From Scandinavium sp036409475 (lineage in GTDB: Bacteria; Pseudomonadota; Gammaproteobacteria; Enterobacterales; Enterobacteriaceae): DNA of 64,000 nucleotides. The notes under the pieces are model-generated. The model saw nothing but the letters and a program-made list of their open reading frames with translations. It was not told where the DNA came from and did no database searches. Of this stretch, positions 17,548-26,424 are shown one piece after another. The stretch lies in NCBI RefSeq assembly GCF_036409475.1, contig NZ_JAYRCK010000025.1, positions 25,424 through 89,423 on the forward strand. The letters are read 5' to 3'. Position 1 is the stretch's first letter; every line of letters starts with the position of its first letter. The translations under genes were made by a program, and so were the position numbers.

Positions 17548-17778
17548 ATGCCACATGTAGAGATCAATTGTTTTCCGCGCGATCTGAACGACGAACAAAA
17601 AGAGGCCCTGGCGGCTGACATCGCCGCAGCCATCACCCGCCATTTAGGCAGCAAAGATGGCGCGATCAGCGTCGCACTGAATCAAGTGCAACAGGATGAG
17701 TGGAAGACTCAGGTTTGGGATACCGAAATCGCACCAAATCTGGACGCGCTAATCAAGAAACCCGGTTACAGCATGTGA
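17548..17778 (+). CDS. pptA: 4-oxalocrotonate tautomerase-family protein PptA (YdcE)
   Basis: Small tautomerase-superfamily enzyme, 76 residues, very close to E. coli PptA (77). The catalytic N-terminal proline follows the initiator Met (MPHVEINCFPRDL), and the ending IKKPGYSM is characteristic. The start has AAGGAG upstream. PptA shows phenylpyruvate tautomerase activity in vitro; its cellular role is unknown. The order pptA, yddH, nhoA is that of K-12. Confidence 0.92.
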   Translation: MPHVEINCFPRDLNDEQKEALAADIAAAITRHLGSKDGAISVALNQVQQDEWKTQVWDTEIAPNLDALIKKPGYSM

Positions 17779-17790
17779 TGCCGAAGTCTG

Positions 17791-17825
17791 AAAAAACCTT
17801 AAGCCTGCTTATCGCGGTTTTTTTT
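17791..17825 (+). terminator. Terminator of pptA
   Basis: AAAAAACC pairs with GGTTTTTT around an inner TAAGC/GCTTA hairpin, ending in a run of eight or nine T residues. Confidence 0.65.
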
Positions 17826-17973
17826 CTGGCGTACCGTGATGGCAAATAGTGACTATTGTTAGCGGGTAAAAATCATTCTTTTTGGTGACAGACCTTATTT
17901 TTTAATTCTCTAATAATGTAAATGAGCTCAGTAGTAGATATCTTGTCGACTTGACGTTCCCTCTTCGCGCACT

Positions 17974-18000
17974 AAACCGCAGGCTTCAAACCTGCGGTTT
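17974..18000. terminator. Terminator of yddH
   Basis: Perfect 10-bp stem AAACCGCAGG/CCTGCGGTTT with a seven-base loop, directly after the yddH stop on the minus strand. The T tract is short in either direction. Confidence 0.7.
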
Positions 18001-18008
18001 TCTGTTGT

Positions 18009-18581
18009 TTATTCTGCGGCTTTGACCATTTTACCGCTGGTCACAAAGGTGCCAGCGCCGAGATGATGCAGCGTATTACGTCGATCGCCGTTAAACTGCC
18101 AGCGTCCTTTTACAAAGGCCTGCTCATCGGCTGCGGCAGCCACAACTTCGCCAAACAGCGTGTCGTATTTTTCTTGTGCAGCGGTGGCGGGCAGCAGACG
18201 GCATTCCATCCACGCCAGACATTTTTCTTCAATCACCGGCAACCCCAACACCGGGCCTCGCACGACAGGAATGCCGTAGCAGTTGAATTTATCTTCATCA
18301 CGTCCCGTCACGCTGCCCACCGCGTAGGTCCAGTTTGCAGCGTCTACCCCCGGAATGACAATCCCAAAACGACCGCTGCGCTCAATGAGCTCACGCGACC
18401 AGGCGCTTTTATCCACCACAATCGCAATTCTCGGCGGCTCGAACTCGACCGGCATTGACCAGGCGGCGGCCATCACGTTGCGTCTGTCGAGGGTTTCGTC
18501 GTAGCTGGTGATGTGAATGGTCGGGCCGTGATTGAGCAAACGGCTGGCATGTTTTAATTCAACGGGGCGAAATCGGCTCAT
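18009..18581 (-). CDS. yddH: Flavin-reductase-domain protein YddH
   Basis: Flavin reductase-like, FMN-binding split-barrel protein of 190 residues. The start at 18581 is chosen because AGGAG precedes it and MSRFRPVELKHASRLLNHGP is the conserved beginning. Motifs: RRNVMAAAWSMPVEFEPPRIAIVVDKSAW and GRFGIVIPG for flavin binding, and the C-terminal NTLHHLGAGTFVTSGKMV. It probably reduces or binds FMN; the physiological partner is unknown. With the flavin monooxygenases upstream lost or truncated, a partner role is only a thought. Confidence 0.9.
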   Translation of the reverse strand: MSRFRPVELKHASRLLNHGPTIHITSYDETLDRRNVMAAAWSMPVEFEPPRIAIVVDKSAWSRELIERSGRFGIVIPGVDAANWTYAVGSVTGRDEDKFNCYGIPVVRGPVLGLPVIEEKCLAWMECRLLPATAAQEKYDTLFGEVVAAAADEQAFVKGRWQFNGDRRNTLHHLGAGTFVTSGKMVKAAE

Positions 18582-18732
18582 AGCAATTCTCCTGACGGTT
18601 TGCTGCATTAAATCGTGTCCGCTGTGCGGAAAATAGTCCTCGCGCACAAACGGAAAAAATCACCGCACAAAAACGCCTTTGCGGCGAAAAAAATACGTTA
18701 TAAACACACTATATCTGAAGCAAGGAGGCCGC

Positions 18733-19578
18733 ATGAGCCCATTTTTAACCGCCTATTTCGCTCGTCTTAACTGGACGGAAAACGCCGACGTATCTCTTGA
18801 AACCTTGCGTGCGCTGCACCTGCAACACAACTGTACGATTCCGTTTGAGAATCTGGACGTGTTGCTGCCACGAGAAATTCAGCTCGACGATCAGTCGCTG
18901 GAAGATAAGCTGCTCTTCGCCCGCCGTGGTGGTTATTGCTTCGAGCAAAATGGGCTGTTCGAGCGAGCGATCCGCGAGATTGGCTTTAACGTTCGCAGCG
19001 TGCTTGGGCGTGTTGTGCTGGCAAACCCTCCGCAGATGCCGCCGCGTACACACCGTTTGCTGCTTGTGGAACTGAAAGGCGAACGCTGGATAGCCGACGT
19101 GGGCTTCGGCGGGCAGACGCTGACGGCACCGATTCGTCTGCAGGCGGATAGCGAGCAAACCACGCCGCACGGAGTCTATCGTCTGCTGAATGAAGGCAAT
19201 GACTGGACGCTTCAGTTCCGCCATCACGATCGCTGGCAGTCGATGTATGTTTTCGATCTGGTGCCGCAATTCACCGCCGATCATGTGATGGGCAATTTCT
19301 GGTCGGCACACTGGCCGCAGTCGCATTTTCGTCACCATTTACTGATGTGCCGTCATCTGCCGGACGGCGGAAAACTGACGCTCACCAACTTCCATTTCAC
19401 CCATCAGCAGGACGGCCATGTGGTGGAGAACATTCATCTGCCTGATGTAGAGAGCCTTTATCTGTTGCTGCAGGACAAGTTTGGGCAGGGCGTGGACGAC
19501 CCGAAAAACGGTTTTACGTTAGCGGATTTAGCGGCGGTGATGGCGGCGTTTGATACGCATCCTGAGGCTGGGAAGTAA
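18733..19578 (+). CDS. nhoA: Arylamine N-acetyltransferase NhoA (NatA)
   Basis: Transfers acetyl from acetyl-CoA to arylamines, hydrazines and N-hydroxyarylamines. It is 281 residues, identical in length to E. coli NhoA, when started at 18733, where AAGGAGG precedes the ATG. The catalytic triad is visible: Cys69 in RRGGYCFEQNG, His in PRTHRLLLVEL (about 107) and Asp in WIADVGFGG (about 122). The YddE gene that follows in K-12 is absent; the narV end comes next. Confidence 0.95.
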   Translation: MSPFLTAYFARLNWTENADVSLETLRALHLQHNCTIPFENLDVLLPREIQLDDQSLEDKLLFARRGGYCFEQNGLFERAIREIGFNVRSVLGRVVLANPPQMPPRTHRLLLVELKGERWIADVGFGGQTLTAPIRLQADSEQTTPHGVYRLLNEGNDWTLQFRHHDRWQSMYVFDLVPQFTADHVMGNFWSAHWPQSHFRHHLLMCRHLPDGGKLTLTNFHFTHQQDGHVVENIHLPDVESLYLLLQDKFGQGVDDPKNGFTLADLAAVMAAFDTHPEAGK

Positions 19579-19583
19579 TTTTC

Positions 19584-19662
19584 TCCTCACCCCGGCCCTC
19601 TCCTCAAAGAGGAGAGGGAGAAGATCCCCTCGCCCCTTTGGGGAGAGGGTTAGGGTGAGGGG
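19584..19662. repeat. Long palindromic intergenic repeat between nhoA and narV
   Basis: An outer inverted pair (CCTCACCCC near 19585, GGGTGAGG near 19653) encloses the palindrome CCCTCTCCTC-AAA-GAGGAGAGGG and a second CCCCTTTGGGG palindrome. It is the same family as the element at 3015-3050 and is likewise placed between convergent genes, where it may act as a bidirectional terminator. Confidence 0.75.
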
Positions 19663-19664
19663 AA

Positions 19665-20345
19665 TCAGCGCCGTGACCTCACCACCTGATACCGCCTGGT
19701 AAAATACTCAACCGGTGCGCTCCACACATGCACCAGACGCGTGAACGGGAACAGCAGGAATATCGTCATCCCCAGCGCCAGATGCACGCGGAAGATAAAC
19801 GCCACGCCATCCAGATGCGCCGATGCGCCGCCATGGAATGTCACGACTGCCTGCGCCCAGCCCACTAGTTTCAGCATTTCGCTGCCGTCCGGGTGTTGCG
19901 CGGAAAACGGGATGGTCGACAGCCCCAAAATGCACTGAATCAGCAAAATCGACAGGATCAGAATATCCGCTGTGCTTGAAGTGGCGCGGATGCGTGGGTT
20001 AAACAAGCGGCGGCAAAGCAAGCCAGCACCGCCCACCAATGTCATTAGCCCGCACACGCCGCCGAGGATCATCGCCATCTGCTGTTTTACGCTGATAGGC
20101 AAGAACCACGAATAAACCCAGTGCGGTGTCAGCATCCCGAACGCGTGCCCAAAGAAGACACCCAGAATGCCGACATGAAACAGATTCGACCACAGCACCA
20201 TCCCGCGTTTATCCAGCATCTGGCTTGAGCCTGCACGCCAGGTGTACTGCCCATAGTCGTAGCGCAGCCAACTGCCGATGATAAACACCGAGCCGCAAAT
20301 GTACGGGTAGATATCGTAAAAGAAGACGTTCAGATACTGGCTCAT
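19665..20345 (-). CDS. narV: Nitrate reductase Z, cytochrome b (gamma) subunit NarV
   Basis: Membrane diheme cytochrome b of the second respiratory nitrate reductase, 226 residues as in E. coli. It oxidises quinol and passes electrons to NarY. Five hydrophobic segments are present with conserved histidines (HVGILGVFFGHAFGMLTPH, LALGMTIFLLFPFTRLVHVWS). It starts MSQYLNVFFYDIYPYICGSV, and its start overlaps the narW stop. It is the last gene of the narUZYWV block on the minus strand. In E. coli this isoenzyme depends on RpoS and is not FNR/nitrate-induced. Confidence 0.95.
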   Translation of the reverse strand: MSQYLNVFFYDIYPYICGSVFIIGSWLRYDYGQYTWRAGSSQMLDKRGMVLWSNLFHVGILGVFFGHAFGMLTPHWVYSWFLPISVKQQMAMILGGVCGLMTLVGGAGLLCRRLFNPRIRATSSTADILILSILLIQCILGLSTIPFSAQHPDGSEMLKLVGWAQAVVTFHGGASAHLDGVAFIFRVHLALGMTIFLLFPFTRLVHVWSAPVEYFTRRYQVVRSRR

Positions 20346-21037
20346 TTCGGGCCTCCGGCACGGATGTCGACATACTGCGGGGCGACATCCTGGCTAAAGC
20401 GTTTCTGATAACTTTGCAGCGGGGAGCTGTCACAGGCCGTCGCATTATCCTCAATAAACTTCACCTGTTCCTCTTCCCACACCGCATCCAGCGCCTGGCG
20501 AGTGTCGTCGCGCGGCTCGTCTTTGACCTGATTAGTTACACTGTCACTTCTTAACGGACTGTTTGCCAGCAATAACAACGCATCAAAGAGCTGATAATAC
20601 GCAGATTGTCGTTGTTTAAGCCTGCCGCCCAGCAGGGCGAGGATCGGGGCGACGTTCTGCAATCCTTCGCGTGCTTCTTCAGGCGATTGGGTGCTGAGAA
20701 ACTCCAGATACAGCGGCAGATAATCCGGCAGCTCGCGGCAGTCGAGTTGTAATCCCGCCTGTTCGTACTGCGCCATCAAATCCACCATCGCCTGGCCGCG
20801 ATCACGGGATTCACCGTGAACATGCTCAAACAGCAGCAGCGAAGTCGCACTGCCGCGCTCGAACAAGTCACACCACAGTTCCTGCTGATCGAGCAACGGT
20901 TTATCGAGATACTCTTTTACCCAAGGCTCCAGCGTGGGCGCGCCTTGCGCCACCAGCGTTTGGGCTTCTTCGCGATTGTCCCACAGCAGCGCATCGGGAT
21001 ATTCCAGCAGCAGGGCGATGAGCTTGAGGATCGGCAT
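20342..21037 (-). CDS. narW: Nitrate reductase Z assembly chaperone NarW
   Basis: Molybdenum-cofactor insertion chaperone of the NarJ/NarW family, 231 residues as in E. coli. It binds apo-NarZ and holds it until cofactor loading is complete; it is not part of the final enzyme. Typical are the N-terminal LIALLLEYPDALLWDN and ELPDYLPLYLEFLS. The start and stop overlap narY and narV by one to four bases, so expression is translationally coupled. Confidence 0.94.
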   Translation of the reverse strand: MPILKLIALLLEYPDALLWDNREEAQTLVAQGAPTLEPWVKEYLDKPLLDQQELWCDLFERGSATSLLLFEHVHGESRDRGQAMVDLMAQYEQAGLQLDCRELPDYLPLYLEFLSTQSPEEAREGLQNVAPILALLGGRLKQRQSAYYQLFDALLLLANSPLRSDSVTNQVKDEPRDDTRQALDAVWEEEQVKFIEDNATACDSSPLQSYQKRFSQDVAPQYVDIRAGGPK

Positions 21038-22581
21038 TATTCGCCCTCCCCATGGTGACGCACGCCGGACACGTCTATCGCGTCGATGCGTTTGCTGTTA
21101 AACAGGTTAAATTTGGTGTCGGAACCGTGGCAGCCGTCGCCGAACGTAAAGCCGCAGCCGTTTTTCTCCGGGAAGGCATCGGCGGCCATTTCGCGGTGGC
21201 TGGTTGGAATAACAAAGCGGTCTTCATAGTTGGCGATCGCGAGATAACGGTACATCTCTTCAACCTGTTCCACGGTGAGACCGACTTCCTCAATAGCGCG
21301 GGTGTCGGTAACGCCTTCAACCGTTTGCGAACGTTTGTAGTGACGCATCGCCATCATACGTTTCAGCGCACGCAGAACCGGGCCAGTATCGCCTGCAGCC
21401 AGCATATTTGCGAGGTACTGCACAGGAATGCGCAGGCTTTCAACAGAAGGCAGAACGCCGTCAGACATCGGCAGACCACCCGCGTCGGCATAAGACTGAA
21501 TCGGTGACAATGGCGGCACGTACCAGACCATCGGCAGGGTGCGGTATTCCGGATGCAATGGCAGAGCCAACTTCCAGTCCATCGCCAGTTTGTATACCGG
21601 CGACTGCTGTGCCGCTTCAATCACGTTCTGTGGAATGCCTTGTTTGAACGCCTCTTCGATCACCCGCGGATCGTGCGGGTCGAGGAACACGTCGCACTGA
21701 CGTTCGTACAAATCGGTGACATGCTCCGTGCTGGCGGCTTCTTCAATGCGATCAGCATCGTAAAGCAACACGCCAAGATAGCGAATGCGCCCAACACAGG
21801 TTTCCGAACAGACTGTTGGCTGGCCGGATTCAATGCGCGGATAGCAGAAAATACATTTTTCCGACTTGCCGCTTTTCCAGTTGAAGTAGATTTTTTTGTA
21901 CGGACAACCGCTGATGCACATACGCCAGCCACGGCATTTGTCCTGATCAATCAGCACAATGCCGTCTTCTTCACGCTTGTAAATGGCACCGCTCGGGCAG
22001 GTGGCGACACAGCTTGGGTTCAGGCAGTGCTCGCACAGGCGTGGCAGGTACATCATGAAGGTGTTTTCAAACTGGCCGTACATCTCTTTCTGGATTTTCT
22101 CGAAGTTCTGATCTTTGGCGCGTTTTTCAAATTCGCCGCCGAGCAGTTCTTCCCAGTTCGGGCCCCATTCGATTTTGTTCATGCGCTCGCCGCTGATCAG
22201 CGAGCGCGGGCGAGCGGTAGGCAGGTGTTTACCTTCAGGCGCACGTTGCAAATCCTGATAGTCGTAGGTGAAGGGTTCGTAGTAATCATCAATCTGTGGC
22301 AGCACCGGGTTGGCAAAGATTTTGGTGATAACACCCAGACGGCCGCCAAGACGCGGCGTGAGTTTGCCGCTGATCCCTCGCACCCAGCCGCCTTCCCACT
22401 GTTCCTGATCTTCCCAGTTTTTCGGGTAGCCAATGCCGGGTTTGGTTTCGACGTTATTGAACCACGCGTATTCCATGCCTTCGCGTCCGGTCCAGACGTT
22501 TTTGCAGGTGACGGAACACGTGTGGCAGCCAATGCATTTGTCGAGATTCAGTACCATGCCTACCTGAGAACGGATTTTCAT
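21037..22581 (-). CDS. narY: Nitrate reductase Z, iron-sulfur (beta) subunit NarY
   Basis: Electron-transfer subunit with three [4Fe-4S] clusters and one [3Fe-4S] cluster, 514 residues as in E. coli. Cysteine groups: CIGCHTCSVTCKNVW (from residue 16), CEHCLNPSCVATCP (about 184), CRGWRMCISGCPYKK (about 217; Trp replaces the second Cys, the mark of the [3Fe-4S] site) and CIFCYPRIESGQPTVCSETC (about 244). It passes electrons from NarV to NarZ. Overlaps narZ by 4 bases. Confidence 0.96.
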   Translation of the reverse strand: MKIRSQVGMVLNLDKCIGCHTCSVTCKNVWTGREGMEYAWFNNVETKPGIGYPKNWEDQEQWEGGWVRGISGKLTPRLGGRLGVITKIFANPVLPQIDDYYEPFTYDYQDLQRAPEGKHLPTARPRSLISGERMNKIEWGPNWEELLGGEFEKRAKDQNFEKIQKEMYGQFENTFMMYLPRLCEHCLNPSCVATCPSGAIYKREEDGIVLIDQDKCRGWRMCISGCPYKKIYFNWKSGKSEKCIFCYPRIESGQPTVCSETCVGRIRYLGVLLYDADRIEEAASTEHVTDLYERQCDVFLDPHDPRVIEEAFKQGIPQNVIEAAQQSPVYKLAMDWKLALPLHPEYRTLPMVWYVPPLSPIQSYADAGGLPMSDGVLPSVESLRIPVQYLANMLAAGDTGPVLRALKRMMAMRHYKRSQTVEGVTDTRAIEEVGLTVEQVEEMYRYLAIANYEDRFVIPTSHREMAADAFPEKNGCGFTFGDGCHGSDTKFNLFNSKRIDAIDVSGVRHHGEGE

Positions 22582-25500
22582 TTTGTCGCCTCCTGAACCT
22601 GATCGTTGCCTTCGTCATCCAGCCAGTTAATGTTTTTCATTTTGCGGATCATGATGAACTCGTCGCGGTTCGAGCCGACGGTACCGTAGTAGTTAAAACT
22701 CCACGCCAGTTGCGCGTAGCCGCCAATCATGTGTGTTGGTTTCGGGCAGATGCGGGTGACGGAGTTGTGAATGCCGCCGCGTCGCCCGGTCACTTCTGAA
22801 CCTGGGATATTCATGATGCGTTCCTGCGCGTGGTACATCATCGTCATGCCCGGCGGAATACGCTGGCTGACGACGGCACGGGCGGTAAGGGCACCGTTAG
22901 CGTTAAAGGCTTCAATCCAGTCGTTATCAGCAATGCCCAGCTCTTTAGCGTCGGTTTCACTCAGCCAGACAATTGGCCCGCCGCGTGACAGCGTCAGCAT
23001 CAGCAGGTTTTCGCTGTAGGTGGAGTGAATGCCCCATTTTTGGTGCGGCGTCAGGAAGTTGAGCGCTTTTTCCGGGAAGCCATTTGGCGGGATTTCGTGC
23101 ATCTGGCTGACGCTACGCGTGTCGATAGGCGGGCGATAGGCCACCAGGCTTTCGCCAAAGGCACGCATCCACAGGTGATCCTGATAAAGCTGCTGACGCC
23201 CGGACAAGGTGCGCCATGGGATCAGCTCATGAACGTTGGTATAACCGGCGTTGTAGGAAACGTGTTCGCTCTCAAGCCCCGACCACGTTGGGCTGGAGAT
23301 GATTTTGCGCGGCTGGGCGACAATATCGCGGAAGCGAATTTTCTCGTCTTCTTTGTTCAGCGCCAGATGGGTGTGCTCACGCCCGGTGATTTTGCCCAGC
23401 GCTTCCCAGGCTTTCACCGCCACCTGGCCGTTGGTTTCCGGGGCGAGGGCGAGGATCACTTCGGAGGCATCAATCGCCGTTTCAATGCGCGGGCGGCCTT
23501 TCGCCGGGCCATCAAGCTTGACGTAATTGAGTTTGCCGAGGAAATCGACTTCGTTTTGAGTGTTCCACGAGATGCCTTTGCCGCCGTTACCGAGTTTGTC
23601 CATCAATGGGCCAAGCGAAGTGAAACGCTCGTAGGTTGCCGGATAATCACGCTCGACGACCGCAATATTCGGCCCGGTTTTCCCCGGCACGTACTCGCAT
23701 TCACCTTTGCGCCAGTCTGCCACTTCGAACGGCTGAGACAGCTCTGCGGGCGAATCGTGAAGCAGGGGCGTTAACACCACATCGGTTTCAGTGCCGAGGT
23801 GGCCGACGCAAACCTGCGAGAAGGCTTTGGCGATGCCTTTGTAGATTTCCCAGTCGCTTTTTGCTTCCCACGCCGGGTCGACTGCCGCAGAAAGCGGGTG
23901 AATAAACGGATGCATATCCGAGGTATTCATGTCGTCTTTTTCATACCAGGTGGCGGTCGGCAGGACAATATCGGAGAACATACAGGTGCTCGACATCCTG
24001 AAATCAAGCGTCACCAGCAGATCAAGCTTGCCTTCAATCGCCGCCGTCTGCCACTCAACTTCTTCCGGTTTGACGTCATCGCTTTCGCCCAGCGCATCGC
24101 CCTGAATGCCGCTCTCGGTGCCGAGCAAATATTTCAGCAGATATTCGTGGCCTTTCCCGGACGAGCCCAGCAGATTCGAACGCCAGACAAACAGATTGCG
24201 CGGGTGGTTTTTGCCGCTGTCCGGTTGTTCACAGGCCATGCGGATATCGCCCGATTTCAGCGCCTGCGCGGTGTATTCCGCAGGGCTAACGCCAGCCGAG
24301 TCAGCCCGCTCTTTTATCGACAGCGGGTTGAGGTTGAGTTGCGGAGCAGAAGGCAGCCAGCCCATGCGTTCGGCCCGCACATTGAAGTCGATAAGATGGC
24401 CGGTGAACTTGCTTTCGTCGGCTAACGGCGAAAGCAGCTCTTTGGCGGTGAGTTTTTCATAGCGCCACTGGCTGGAGTGGTTGTAGAAGTAAGACGTGCT
24501 GTTCATCTGGCGCGGTGGACGGTTCCAGTCCAGTGCAAACGCCAAAGGTAACCAACCGGTCTGTGGACGCAGTTTTTCCTGACCGACGTAGTGCGCCCAG
24601 CCGCCGCCGCTTTGCCCGACACAGCCGCAGAAGATCAGCATGTTGATCATCCCGCGGTAGTTCATGTCCATGTGATACCAGTGGTTCACGCCAGCGCCGA
24701 GAATAATCATCGAGCGACCATGCGTTTTATGCGCGGTATCAGCAAACTCGCGGGCGATCTGCGCGATATGGTATTGCGGCACGCCGGTAATTTGTTCCGC
24801 CCAGGCTGGCGTGTAGGCTTTGACTTCGCTGAAGTCTTTCGAGGCAAGCGGATCGTCCAGCCCGCGATCAAGGCCGTAGTTTGCCAGAATCAGGTCATAC
24901 ACGCTGACCACCAGACCCGAAGAGCCATCCGCCATCGTGAGCTGTTTAGCCGGGAGCTGGCGAACCAGAATCGGATCCTGCTTCACGCTACGGAAATGCG
25001 GGTTTTCATTGCCGCCAAAGTAGGGGAACGCCACGCCAACCACGCTGTCGTGATTGCTGAGCAGAGAGAGTTGCAGTTCGGTTTCCGTGCCTGCCGCCAG
25101 CGATTCAAGGTTCCATTTGCCTTGCTCACCCCAGCGAAAACCAATCGCGCCATTCGGCACCACCAACTCGCCAGACGTGGTGAATGCCACGGTTTTCCAC
25201 TGCGGATTGTTGCTTTCGCCGAGGTTATCCACCAAATCGGAAGCGCGCAGCATGCGGCCTGGCACATAGCTGCCGTCATCGCGGCTATCGAGTTGCACCA
25301 GCATTGGCATGTCGGTGTAGCGGCGCGCGTAGTTGAGGAAATAGTCACTCGGGTTATCGAGGTGGAATTCTTTGAGGATCACATGGCCCATTGCCATCGC
25401 CAACGCACTGTCAGTGCCTTGCTTCGGTGCCAGCCACTGGTCGCTGAGTTTCGCCACTTCTGAGAAGTCTGGCGTAATGGCGATGGTTTTGGTGCCTTTG

Positions 25501-26318
25501 TAGCGCACTTCGGTGAAGAAGTGTGCATCCGGCGTGCGCGTCTGCGGCACGTTTGAGCCCCAGGCGATGATGTAGGAAGAGTTATACCAGTCGGCCGATT
25601 CCGGCACGTCCGTCTGTTCGCCCCAGGTCATCGGTGAGGCGGGCGGCAGGTCGCAATACCAGTCGTAAAAACTCAGACAGGTGCCGCCAAGCAACGAGAG
25701 ATAACGCGTGCCTGCGGCATAAGACACCATCGACATAGCCGGAATGGGCGAAAAGCCCGCCACGCGATCCGGGCCGTAGTGCTTAATCGTCCAGACGTTA
25801 GCCGCGGCAATCAGCTGGTTGAGCTCCTGCCAGTTGGAACGCACAAAGCCGCCATGGCCACGCGCCTGTTTGTATTTTTTGCATTTTTCCGGGTCTTGCA
25901 TGATGGCATTCCACGCATTCACCGGGTCATTGTGTTGCTCCAGCGCTTCACGCCACATCGAGATCAGGCTTTTACGGATCAGCGGATACTTCAGACGGTT
26001 GGCACTGTACAAATACCAGGAGTAGCTTGCTCCACGCGGGCAGCCGCGAGGTTCATGATTGGGGAGGTCAGGGCGCGTGCGAGGATAATCTGTTTGTTGG
26101 GTTTCCCAGGTCACCAGCCCATTTTTGACGTAAATCTTCCAGCTGCAGGAGCCGGTGCAGTTTACGCCGTGGGTGGAACGAACAATTTTGTCGAACTGCC
26201 AGCGCTGGCGGTAGCTGTCTTCCCAGTCGCGGTTGGTGTTGTAAACCTGACCGTGGCCGTTAGCGAAGCTGTCGCCTTTTTGCTTAAAGTAGCGAAAGCG
26301 ATCGAGGAGTTTGCTCAT
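22578..26318 (-). CDS. narZ: Nitrate reductase Z, catalytic alpha subunit NarZ
   Basis: Molybdopterin guanine dinucleotide enzyme reducing nitrate to nitrite on the cytoplasmic face, 1246 residues as in E. coli. The FS0 cluster motif is HGVNCTGSCSWKIYVKNGLV near residue 50, where a His replaces the first Cys. The PRGCPRGASYSWYLYS segment and the Mo-ligand region SYIIAWGSNVPQTRTPDAHF follow. The start has GGAG upstream. Distinguishing NarZ from NarG rests on the neighbours narU and narW/V and on the K-12 gene order. Confidence 0.95.
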   Translation of the reverse strand: MSKLLDRFRYFKQKGDSFANGHGQVYNTNRDWEDSYRQRWQFDKIVRSTHGVNCTGSCSWKIYVKNGLVTWETQQTDYPRTRPDLPNHEPRGCPRGASYSWYLYSANRLKYPLIRKSLISMWREALEQHNDPVNAWNAIMQDPEKCKKYKQARGHGGFVRSNWQELNQLIAAANVWTIKHYGPDRVAGFSPIPAMSMVSYAAGTRYLSLLGGTCLSFYDWYCDLPPASPMTWGEQTDVPESADWYNSSYIIAWGSNVPQTRTPDAHFFTEVRYKGTKTIAITPDFSEVAKLSDQWLAPKQGTDSALAMAMGHVILKEFHLDNPSDYFLNYARRYTDMPMLVQLDSRDDGSYVPGRMLRASDLVDNLGESNNPQWKTVAFTTSGELVVPNGAIGFRWGEQGKWNLESLAAGTETELQLSLLSNHDSVVGVAFPYFGGNENPHFRSVKQDPILVRQLPAKQLTMADGSSGLVVSVYDLILANYGLDRGLDDPLASKDFSEVKAYTPAWAEQITGVPQYHIAQIAREFADTAHKTHGRSMIILGAGVNHWYHMDMNYRGMINMLIFCGCVGQSGGGWAHYVGQEKLRPQTGWLPLAFALDWNRPPRQMNSTSYFYNHSSQWRYEKLTAKELLSPLADESKFTGHLIDFNVRAERMGWLPSAPQLNLNPLSIKERADSAGVSPAEYTAQALKSGDIRMACEQPDSGKNHPRNLFVWRSNLLGSSGKGHEYLLKYLLGTESGIQGDALGESDDVKPEEVEWQTAAIEGKLDLLVTLDFRMSSTCMFSDIVLPTATWYEKDDMNTSDMHPFIHPLSAAVDPAWEAKSDWEIYKGIAKAFSQVCVGHLGTETDVVLTPLLHDSPAELSQPFEVADWRKGECEYVPGKTGPNIAVVERDYPATYERFTSLGPLMDKLGNGGKGISWNTQNEVDFLGKLNYVKLDGPAKGRPRIETAIDASEVILALAPETNGQVAVKAWEALGKITGREHTHLALNKEDEKIRFRDIVAQPRKIISSPTWSGLESEHVSYNAGYTNVHELIPWRTLSGRQQLYQDHLWMRAFGESLVAYRPPIDTRSVSQMHEIPPNGFPEKALNFLTPHQKWGIHSTYSENLLMLTLSRGGPIVWLSETDAKELGIADNDWIEAFNANGALTARAVVSQRIPPGMTMMYHAQERIMNIPGSEVTGRRGGIHNSVTRICPKPTHMIGGYAQLAWSFNYYGTVGSNRDEFIMIRKMKNINWLDDEGNDQVQEATK

Positions 26319-26340
26319 GACATTGCTCCGTTGTGTAATT

Positions 26341-26418
26341 GCCGGGCGGCACGGTGTTTGCCCGGCCTACAAAAGATTCGTACGGTTTGTAGGCCCGGCA
26401 AATGAAATGCCGCCGGGC
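26341..26418. repeat. Paired REP elements (BIME) between narU and narZ
   Basis: Two REP-type sequences in opposite orientation: GCCGGGCGGCACGG...GCCCGGCCTACAAA at 26341-26372, and its inverse TTTGTAGGCCCGGCAAATGA...CGCCGGGC at 26386-26418. They sit inside the narUZYWV transcription unit, where such elements usually modulate mRNA decay. Confidence 0.88.
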
Positions 26419-26424
26419 ATGAGA

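Noticed and set aside
20522..20540. Possible Tus-binding Ter site (ATTAGTTACA) inside narW
   Set aside because: Only the TTAGTTACA core agrees; the adjoining AACAT part is absent, and it is coding sequence.
21553..22596. 347-codon plus-strand frame opposite narY
   Set aside because: Antisense shadow of a GC-rich gene; the narY protein explains the sequence fully.
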